Source: Roseovarius sp.
Lineage (GTDB): Bacteria; Pseudomonadota; Alphaproteobacteria; Rhodobacterales; Rhodobacteraceae
Assembly: GCA_021767845.1 (NCBI GenBank)
Contig: JAASSQ010000069.1
Span: forward strand, 1-12,304
Length of the DNA: 12,304 nucleotides
Reading direction: 5' to 3'
How positions within the stretch are numbered: the first letter of the stretch is position 1; the number at the start of each line of letters is the position of its first letter. This document shows positions 7,157 through 12,304 of the stretch, in pieces. The translations under genes were made by a program, and so were the position numbers. The notes beneath the pieces are model-generated. The model ran no database searches, was not told the DNA's origin, and was given only the letters and a program-made list of their open reading frames with translations.

Positions 7157-7178
7157 CAACCATCAACCGGACGACACC

Positions 7179-9002
7179 ATGTCGCTGCACCCCACCATCC
7201 GCGACGTGACCGAGCGCATTCGCGCCCGATCCGCCCCGACCCGCCAGACCTATCTTGAGCGTGTGCGACGCGCCGCCGAGGACGGGCCGCACCGGGCGCA
7301 TCTGAGCTGCGGCAACCAGGCCCATGCCTATGCCGCGATGGGTCAGGACAAGGACCGGCTGGCCGGGCACCGGGCGCCCAACCTGGGGATCGTCACCGCC
7401 TATAACGACATGCTGTCGGCGCATCAGCCCTTCGAGCGGTTTCCCGCACTGATCCGCGAGGCGGCGCGCCGCGCGGGCGGCACGGCGCAGGTGGCGGGCG
7501 GTGTGCCGGCGATGTGCGACGGTGTCACGCAGGGCCAGCCCGGCATGGAATTGTCGCTGTTCTCGCGCGACGTGATCGCGATGGCGGCGGGCGTCGCGCT
7601 GAGCCACAACACCTTCGATGCGGCGGCCTATCTGGGGGTGTGCGACAAGATCGTGCCGGGGCTGGTGATCGCCGCGGCGACCTTCGGCCATGTTCCGGCG
7701 GTCTTCATGCCCGCCGGTCCCATGACATCGGGCCTGCCGAATGACGAAAAGGCCAGGGTCCGCCAGCAATTCGCCGCCGGAGAGATCGACCGCGACGCGT
7801 TGATGCGCGCCGAGATGGAAAGCTATCACGGCCCCGGCACCTGCACCTTCTACGGCACGGCCAACACCAACCAGATGCTGATGGAATTCATGGGGCTGCA
7901 CCTGCCCGGTGCCAGCTTCGTCAATCCCGGCACGCCGTTGCGCGATGCGCTGACCGAAGCCGCGACCGAACGGGCGCTGGCGATCACCGCGCTTGGCAAC
8001 GCCTACACGCCCGTGGCCGACGTGCTGGACGAGCGCGCCTTTGTCAACGGGATCGTGGGGCTGATGGCGACGGGAGGATCGACCAACCTCGTGCTGCACC
8101 TGCCGGCCATGGCGCGCGCCGCCGGCATCGCGCTGGAGCCGCAGGATTTCGCCGAGATTTCCGCCGTCACGCCGCTGATGGCCAAGGTCTATCCCAACGG
8201 CCTGGCGGATGTGAACCATTTCCATGCCGCCGGGGGCCTGCCCTACATGATCGGGCAATTGCTGGAGGCCGGGCTGCTGCACGAGGACGTGACCACCATC
8301 GCCGGGCCGGGCCTTGCGCGCTATGCCAGCGACCCCAAGCTGACCGACGCGGGCCTGGTCTGGGAGGACGGGCCGCGCCAGAGCCAGAACGACAAGATCC
8401 TGCGCCCGGTCGGGGCGCCGTTCCAGCCCACGGGCGGCTTGCGCGAGTTGACCGGCAACCTGGGCACCGGAATCATGAAAGTGTCGGCCGTGGCGCCCGA
8501 GTTGCACGCGATCGAGGCGCCGGCGCGCATTTTCGACGACCAGGAGCAGGTCAAGGCCGCGTTCAAGGCGGGCGAATTGACCGGCGATTGCGTGATCGTG
8601 GTGCGCTTCCAGGGGCCGCGCGCGAACGGGATGCCGGAATTGCACGCGCTGACCCCGACCCTGTCGGTGCTGCTGGACCGGGGATTGAAGGTGGCGCTGG
8701 TGACCGATGGGCGCATGTCGGGCGCATCGGGCAAGGTGCCCGCGGCGCTGCATGTCAGCCCCGAGGCGGCGCTTGGCGGGCCGCTGGCCCGTTTGCGCGA
8801 CGGCGACGTGATCCGGGTGGATGCGCGCGCGGGCGTGCTGGAGGTGCTGAGCGATGGGGCGCTGGATCGTGCGCCCGCCACCCCGGACCTGGGCGCCAAC
8901 ACGCATGGCACCGGGCGCGAGCTGTTCGAGCTGTTCCGCCGCAATGCCGGGGTGGCGACGCTGGGGGCCTCGCCGCTGCTGCCCGACGGGGCGCAAGAAT
9001 GA
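7179..9002 (+). CDS. edd: Phosphogluconate dehydratase (Entner-Doudoroff)
   Basis: A 607-residue enzyme of the IlvD/Edd family and full Edd length. It dehydrates 6-phosphogluconate to 2-keto-3-deoxy-6-phosphogluconate (KDPG) in the cytoplasm using an oxygen-sensitive [4Fe-4S] cluster. Candidate cluster cysteines are visible in the conserved motifs MCDGVTQGQPGMELS (C113), GVCDKI (C155) and GTCTFYGTANTNQM (C222). The last two line up with the positions known in Zymomonas Edd. TAYNDMLSAHQPF, ATGGSTNLVLHLPA and TDGRMSGASGKVPAALHVSPEA are further family blocks, and the substrate-handling N-terminus favours Edd over IlvD or sugar-acid dehydratases. The ribosome binding site is weak (CGGACGA). The stop overlaps the eda start as ATGA, so the two are co-translated. 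Confidence 0.96.
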   Translation: MSLHPTIRDVTERIRARSAPTRQTYLERVRRAAEDGPHRAHLSCGNQAHAYAAMGQDKDRLAGHRAPNLGIVTAYNDMLSAHQPFERFPALIREAARRAGGTAQVAGGVPAMCDGVTQGQPGMELSLFSRDVIAMAAGVALSHNTFDAAAYLGVCDKIVPGLVIAAATFGHVPAVFMPAGPMTSGLPNDEKARVRQQFAAGEIDRDALMRAEMESYHGPGTCTFYGTANTNQMLMEFMGLHLPGASFVNPGTPLRDALTEAATERALAITALGNAYTPVADVLDERAFVNGIVGLMATGGSTNLVLHLPAMARAAGIALEPQDFAEISAVTPLMAKVYPNGLADVNHFHAAGGLPYMIGQLLEAGLLHEDVTTIAGPGLARYASDPKLTDAGLVWEDGPRQSQNDKILRPVGAPFQPTGGLRELTGNLGTGIMKVSAVAPELHAIEAPARIFDDQEQVKAAFKAGELTGDCVIVVRFQGPRANGMPELHALTPTLSVLLDRGLKVALVTDGRMSGASGKVPAALHVSPEAALGGPLARLRDGDVIRVDARAGVLEVLSDGALDRAPATPDLGANTHGTGRELFELFRRNAGVATLGASPLLPDGAQE

Positions 9003-9643
9003 CGCCGCAGGAGGCCAGCGCCGAGACGCGCCGGATCTGTGCGCTGGCCCCGGTGATCCCGGTTCTGGTGATCGAGGATGCCGCCAAGGCCGCGCCGCTG
9101 GCGCGGGCGCTGATCGCGGGGGGGCTGCCGGTGCTGGAGGTGACCCTGCGCACGCCCGCCGCGCTGGAGGCGATCGCGGCCATGTCCGACATCGAAGGCG
9201 GCGTCGTGGGCGCGGGCACGGTTCTGGGCGAAGCGGATGTCGAGGCCGCGAAGGCCGCGGGCGCGCGCTTTGCGGTCTCGCCCGGCAGCACGCCGCGCCT
9301 GCTGGAGGCCTGCGAGGCGGCGGATCTGCCCCTGCTGCCCGGCGCGGCCACCGCGAGCGAGGCAATGGCCCTGCTGGAACGCGGTTATGACATGCTGAAA
9401 TTCTTTCCCGCCGAGGCGGCGGGCGGGATTGCCGCCGTGAAGGCGCTTGGCGGGCCCTTGCAGCAGGTGGCGTTCTGTCCCACCGGCGGCATCAGCGCCA
9501 CAAGCGCCCCGGATTACCTTGCCCTGCCCAATACGGTCTGCGTCGGCGGCAGTTGGGTCGCCCCGGCCGATGCCGTCGCGGCCGGCGACTGGGACCGGAT
9601 CACCGAACTGGCGCGGGCGGCAAGCGCGCTTTCCCGCGGCTGA
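8999..9643 (+). CDS. eda: KDPG aldolase (2-dehydro-3-deoxy-phosphogluconate aldolase)
   Basis: A 214-residue class I aldolase of the KDPG/KHG family that cleaves KDPG to pyruvate and glyceraldehyde-3-phosphate, completing the ED pathway begun by the preceding gene. The Schiff-base lysine is K134 in MLKFFPAEAAGG (E. coli K133), the catalytic glutamate is E47 in VLEVTLRT (with R51), and the phosphate-binding strand contains FCPTGGIS. Other blocks are VGAGTVL and FAVSPGSTPRLL. The reading frame extends far upstream, but the true start is ATG 8999, which overlaps the edd stop (ATGA) and gives the standard length. It converges on the GntR-family gene with only 4 bases between stops, leaving no room for a terminator in the gap. 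Confidence 0.96.
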   Translation: MTPQEASAETRRICALAPVIPVLVIEDAAKAAPLARALIAGGLPVLEVTLRTPAALEAIAAMSDIEGGVVGAGTVLGEADVEAAKAAGARFAVSPGSTPRLLEACEAADLPLLPGAATASEAMALLERGYDMLKFFPAEAAGGIAAVKALGGPLQQVAFCPTGGISATSAPDYLALPNTVCVGGSWVAPADAVAAGDWDRITELARAASALSRG

Positions 9644-9647
9644 GGCG

Positions 9648-10346
9648 TCAGGCGCGCGCCTCGGATTCCAGTTTGCGGAAATGGCCTACCACGGCGTCGC
9701 GGGCGACGCCGATGTGATACTCCATCGCGGCGCGGGCCTGATCCTCGTCGCCCGAGGCGAGCGCGTCGATGATCAGGTAGTGGTTGCGCGCCACGAGGCC
9801 CGGTTCGTCGAACACCCGCTCGATCAGCGCGGTGCAGGCCTGGATTTCCGAAGCGAGCTTGTCGAAGACCTGCAGGAAGCGGCGGTTGCCGCTGCTTTCC
9901 ACGATCAGGCGGTGGAATTGCAGATCGACGCCGATCTGCAGGATGATCTGGTGATCCTCGGACGAGCCGACCATGTCCTCGATCTGGGCGCGCAGCCGGT
10001 CGAGGATGCCGGGCACGCGGCCTTCACGCACCACGCGGGCGGCGGCCTCGCGTTCGATGCAGAGGCGCAGTTCGTAGAGCGAATCGAGATCCTCGGAATC
10101 GATCGTCCGCACGAAGAACCCCCGGTTGGCGCGCGACACCAGAAGGCCCGCGCTTTCCAGAAGGCGGCCGGCCTCGCGCACCGGCGCGCGGCTGACGCCG
10201 AGATCGCGGGCAATGACGGATTCGGCCACCCGCTCGCCCGGTTTGAGCCGCCCCGAGACGATCGCATCGGTCAGCATGCGCGCGATCTGCTGTGACAGCG
10301 CATCGCGGGACAGGGGCTGAAAAAGAGGGTCGGATTTCATCGCCAT
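9648..10346 (-). CDS. GntR-family (FCD/FadR-type) transcriptional regulator
   Basis: A 232-residue GntR regulator. Residues ~12-78 form the winged helix-turn-helix (LSQQIARMLTDAIVSGRLKPGERV, then ARDLGVSRAPVREAGRLLE and GFFVR). Residues ~85-222 form the all-helical FCD effector domain with the metal/ligand residues of the family in place: D141 and H145 (DLQFH), H189 (RNHY) and H211 (EYH). Such regulators bind carboxylates or related metabolites. The gene is divergent from the SBP_bac_5 transporter genes with a perfect palindrome between them, so it most likely controls that transporter and itself (inference). Two starts are possible, ATG 10346 and ATG 10340 (MKSDPL). Neither has a clear ribosome binding site, and a GACGC-N7-GCGTC dyad (10347-10363) abuts the start. 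Confidence 0.93.
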   Translation of the reverse strand: MAMKSDPLFQPLSRDALSQQIARMLTDAIVSGRLKPGERVAESVIARDLGVSRAPVREAGRLLESAGLLVSRANRGFFVRTIDSEDLDSLYELRLCIEREAAARVVREGRVPGILDRLRAQIEDMVGSSEDHQIILQIGVDLQFHRLIVESSGNRRFLQVFDKLASEIQACTALIERVFDEPGLVARNHYLIIDALASGDEDQARAAMEYHIGVARDAVVGHFRKLESEARA

Positions 10347-10365
10347 GACGCCAAGCTAGCGTCGG

Positions 10366-10386
10366 AATTGTCGTCTGTCGACAATT
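10366..10386. promoter_or_regulatory. Candidate GntR/FCD operator (21-base interrupted palindrome)
   Basis: Perfect dyad AATTGTCG-TCTGT-CGACAATT midway between the divergent gntR-type gene and the transporter genes. The inner TTGTC...GACAA pattern is of the kind bound by FCD-type GntR regulators. It sits 4 bases upstream of the TTGACT -35 box of the oppA-like gene and 20 bases upstream of the regulator's own start. Half-sites of 8 bp with no mismatch are unlikely by chance in such GC-rich DNA. Confidence 0.7.
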
Positions 10387-10390
10387 TGCC

Positions 10391-10419
10391 TTGACTCCCG
10401 GCAGGCCTGTCGATGAACT
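10391..10419 (+). promoter_or_regulatory. Candidate promoter of the SBP_bac_5 transporter operon
   Basis: TTGACT (10391-10396), 17-base spacer, TGAACT (10414-10419). The -35 is near consensus and the -10 is poor, as in many alphaproteobacterial promoters. It would give a leader of ~150 bases before the binding-protein ATG. The palindrome at 10366-10386 lies just upstream. Confidence 0.4.
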
Positions 10420-10496
10420 GAGCGGGTGCGGGCGTCGGCCCTCGGGCCGCGCGCCAAAGACCGGGACAACCCGGCGATACGCGCTGCGAGAACATG

Positions 10497-10555
10497 GCGG
10501 AAGTCTGCCCCATGCCCTGCGGCATCGGAGCAGGCGGGGGCGACGAGGCTTCCGC
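10497..10555 (+). promoter_or_regulatory. Potential structured 5' leader of the binding-protein gene
   Basis: Nested complementarity ending 9 bases before the ribosome binding site: outer stem GCGGAAG (10497-10503) with CTTCCGC (10549-10555), middle stem GCCCC (10507-10511) with GGGGC (10537-10541), and apical hairpin ATGCC-CTGC-GGCAT (10512-10525). It matches no riboswitch class I recognise. High GC makes chance pairing plausible, so this is tentative. Confidence 0.3.
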
Positions 10556-10576
10556 GCAATCAACAGGGAGCCACTG

Positions 10577-12121
10577 ATGAAGAACATCCTTACCGCCTCG
10601 ATCCTGTCCCTTGGGGTTGCCCTTCCGGCGGCCGCGCAAGAGGCCGGCGGGCGCCTTGACGTCGTCGTGCAGCCCGAGCCGCCCAGCCTGATGCTGGGGC
10701 TGGTGCAGAACGGCCCGACCCAACTGGTCGCGGGCGACATCTATGAAAGCCTGCTGCGCTATGACACCGACCTGAACCCGCAGCCGTCGCTGGCGAAATC
10801 CTGGGAGGTGTCCGAGGATGGCCTGACCTATACCTTCAAGCTGCATGAGGGGGTCAAATGGCATGACGGGGAGCCCTTCACTGCCGAGGACGTGGTCTTT
10901 TCGGTGGACAAGTTCCTGCGCGAGACCCATGCGCGGCTGCGGGTGAGCCTGCAGCACGTGGAGTCGATCACCGCGACGGACGACCACACGGTGGTCTTCA
11001 AGCTGAAGAATCCGTTCGGCCCGTTCATCGGAGTCTTCGAGGCCGGCACCATGCCGATGGTGCCCAAGCACATCTACGAGGGCACGGATTACGCCAACAA
11101 CCCGGCCAACAACACGCCCATCGGGACCGGCCCCTACAAGTTCAAGGAATGGGAAAAGGGCAGCTATATCCACCTTGTAAAGAACGAGGATTACTACCTG
11201 GAGGGTCAGCCCTACCTGGACGAGGTCTATTACCGCGTGATCCCCGACGCCGCGTCGCGCGCGGTGGCCTTCGAGAACGGCGAGGTGGACGTGCTGCCCG
11301 GCGGATCGGTGGAAAACTGGGACGTGAAGCGCCTGACCGAGATGGACGGGGTCTGCTCGACCGGCAAGGGCTGGGAGTATTTCGCGCCGCACGCGATGGC
11401 GTGGATGAACAACCGCGAGGGGCCGACCTCGAACAAGCTGTTCCGCAAGGCGGTGATGTACGCGATGGACCGCGAATTCGTGAAGGACGTGATCTGGAAC
11501 GGGTTCGGCAAGGTCGCCACCAGCCCGGTGTCGTCGAAGACCAATTTCTACACCGACGACACGATCATGTATGACCACGATCCCGACAAGGCCCGCGCCC
11601 TGCTGGACGAGATGGGCTATGACGGCGAAACGGTGCGCATCCTGCCCCTGCCCTACGGCGAGACCTGGCAGCGGTGGGCCGAGGCGATGAAGCAGAACCT
11701 CGACGAGGTGGGCGTCAACGTCGAAGTGGTCGCGACGGACGTGGCCGGCTGGAACCAGAAACAGGCGGAATGGGATTTCGACATCGCGTTCACCTATCTC
11801 TACCAGTATGGCGATCCCGCGCTTGGCGTGGCGCGCAGCTATCTGTCGTCGAACATCGCCAAGGGCAGCCCGTGGAACAACGTCGCCGGCTACGAGAACC
11901 CGGAGGTGGACGAGATGTTCGCCAAGGCCGCCGTCGCCCCGAACGCCGAGGCGCGTCAGGAGATCTATACGGAGATCCAGCAGCAGCTGGTCGATGATGT
12001 GCCGGTCGCCTGGCTGCTGGAGATCGAGTTCCCGACGATCTATCGCTGCGAGGTGCAAGACCTCGTGACCACGGCGATCGGCGTCAACGACGGTATGCGC
12101 GACGCCTGGATCGAGCAATAA
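10577..12121 (+). CDS. ABC transporter substrate-binding protein, SBP_bac_5 (peptide/nickel/opine) family
   Basis: A 514-residue periplasmic binding protein of the DppA/OppA-like family, normal for the group. Residues 1-20 are a signal peptide with an AAA cleavage site before QEAGG. Diagnostic blocks follow: YESLLRYDTDLNPQPSLAKS, FKLHEGVKWHDGEPFTAEDVVFS, GTGPYKFKEW and LFRKAVMYAMDRE. The family binds di/oligopeptides, nickel chelates, opines, glutathione or some sugars, and the ligand cannot be read from sequence. Two cysteines (C260, C491) could pair. ATG 10577 was chosen because AGGGAG (10565-10570) lies 6 bases upstream and the signal peptide starts there; an in-frame extension to 10391 lies in the promoter. 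It is divergent from the GntR-type regulator and is followed by a terminator-like hairpin and then the permease gene. Confidence 0.93.
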   Translation: MKNILTASILSLGVALPAAAQEAGGRLDVVVQPEPPSLMLGLVQNGPTQLVAGDIYESLLRYDTDLNPQPSLAKSWEVSEDGLTYTFKLHEGVKWHDGEPFTAEDVVFSVDKFLRETHARLRVSLQHVESITATDDHTVVFKLKNPFGPFIGVFEAGTMPMVPKHIYEGTDYANNPANNTPIGTGPYKFKEWEKGSYIHLVKNEDYYLEGQPYLDEVYYRVIPDAASRAVAFENGEVDVLPGGSVENWDVKRLTEMDGVCSTGKGWEYFAPHAMAWMNNREGPTSNKLFRKAVMYAMDREFVKDVIWNGFGKVATSPVSSKTNFYTDDTIMYDHDPDKARALLDEMGYDGETVRILPLPYGETWQRWAEAMKQNLDEVGVNVEVVATDVAGWNQKQAEWDFDIAFTYLYQYGDPALGVARSYLSSNIAKGSPWNNVAGYENPEVDEMFAKAAVAPNAEARQEIYTEIQQQLVDDVPVAWLLEIEFPTIYRCEVQDLVTTAIGVNDGMRDAWIEQ

Positions 12122-12138
12122 GCGCCAAGTTCGATACG

Positions 12139-12173
12139 CGGCCGGCCCGGCCTGATCCGGGCCGGCCGTTTTT
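12139..12173 (+). terminator. Intrinsic terminator/attenuator after the binding-protein gene
   Basis: Perfect 12-bp stem CGGCCGGCCCGG / CCGGGCCGGCCG with loop CCTGAT, followed at once by TTTTT. This is a textbook intrinsic terminator 17 bases after the stop. Because the next gene is the permease of the same transporter, it most likely acts as a partial terminator that keeps the binding protein in excess (inference). Confidence 0.85.
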
Positions 12174-12206
12174 CCCCAAGACACTCAGACCGGGCAGAGC
12201 CACCGC

Positions 12207-12304
12207 ATGACACTTGCCGCCGCCATATTCGGGCGCGCCGCCAAGGCCGCGATCACCCTTCTCCTGATCGTCATTCTGAATTTCTTTCTGATCCACGCCG
12301 CCCC
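12207..12304 (+). CDS. ABC transporter permease, DppB/OppB-like (5' fragment)
   Basis: The first 32 codons of a gene cut by the window end. After a short start (MTLAAAIFGRAAKAA) comes one hydrophobic helix (ITLLLIVILNFFLIHAA) that ends at the position where DppB-type permeases carry their conserved R/A-PGDP turn; the last visible bases begin a Pro codon. This is the first transmembrane segment of the DppB/OppB group. It lies 85 bases after the substrate-binding gene across the terminator-like hairpin and is probably part of the same operon. The ribosome binding site is weak (GGGCAGAG). The short length limits certainty, but position and pattern agree. Confidence 0.75.
   Translation, partial: MTLAAAIFGRAAKAAITLLLIVILNFFLIHAA

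Noticed and set aside
8588..8998. N-terminal extension of the KDPG aldolase frame inside edd
   Set aside because: The extension is an off-frame reading of edd, Arg/Gly/Ala-rich. Family homology and length begin at ATG 8999, which overlaps the edd stop as ATGA.
6636..9365. A 909-codon open frame on the minus strand, antisense to the oxidoreductase, edd and eda
   Set aside because: Same composition artefact: low-complexity Arg/His/Gln/Ala-rich translation, no recognisable domain, opposite Edd and Eda with intact catalytic residues.
9644..9647. Possible terminator between eda and the GntR-type gene
   Set aside because: Only 4 bases separate the convergent stops and no stem with a T-run was found there. 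Any termination must occur inside the opposing gene.
10436..10449. CGGCC-CTCG-GGCCG hairpin in the SBP_bac_5 leader
   Set aside because: A 5-bp GC stem of this kind is expected by chance in such GC-rich sequence, and nothing around it supports a role.
10337..12184. A 615-codon open frame on the minus strand, antisense to the SBP_bac_5 gene
   Set aside because: It runs through the terminator hairpin and the promoter/operator region and reads as a Val/His/Arg-rich shadow of the binding protein. Not a gene.

Overview
The window reads as ordinary, high-GC chromosomal DNA from an alphaproteobacterium, most likely a marine Roseobacter-type Rhodobacteraceae. That placement is an inference. It rests on strong G/C preference at third codon positions, a TamB-type envelope gene, a TAXI-type TRAP transporter with fused permease, an Entner-Doudoroff (ED) edd-eda pair, and a peptide/opine-type ABC transporter under an FCD-type GntR regulator. 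No rRNA, tRNA, CRISPR array, insertion sequence or phage gene was seen. No gap between genes exceeds 300 bases; the longest is 230.

Layout, left to right. (1) The C-terminal end of tamB (+, cut by the window edge) converges on a small phosphoribosyltransferase gene (-), and their stop regions overlap by 7 bases. (2) A LysR-type regulator (-) is divergent from a three-gene unit on the + strand: a TAXI solute-binding protein, a fused DctQM-type TRAP permease, and a DadA-like FAD oxidoreductase whose start lies inside the permease gene. This looks like a regulated uptake-and-oxidation module for one amino-acid-like or imino-acid-like substrate. Two strong GC-rich hairpins sit between the binding protein and the permease. 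(3) edd and eda (+) are joined by an ATGA overlap. They are preceded by a promoter-like sequence whose -10 box is overlapped by a perfect GTTA-N4-TAAC operator of the gluconate-repressor type. (4) A GntR/FCD regulator (-) converges on eda with 4 bases between them. It is divergent from an SBP_bac_5 substrate-binding gene (+), with a perfect 21-base interrupted palindrome between the two. The binding-protein gene ends at a textbook stem-loop plus T-run terminator, followed by the first 32 codons of the matching ABC permease, which is cut by the window end.

Functionally this is an accessory nutrient-uptake neighbourhood: two binding-protein-dependent transporters, each beside a divergent dedicated regulator, flank an ED pathway operon. 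The genes belong to known families. The most interesting signals are regulatory: shared-core hairpins after both binding-protein genes, three dyad operators that can each be matched to a likely regulator class, a possibly leaderless lysR transcript, and an uncharacterised pairing of a TAXI transporter with a DadA-like oxidoreductase. I did not see convincing evidence of a wholly new system.
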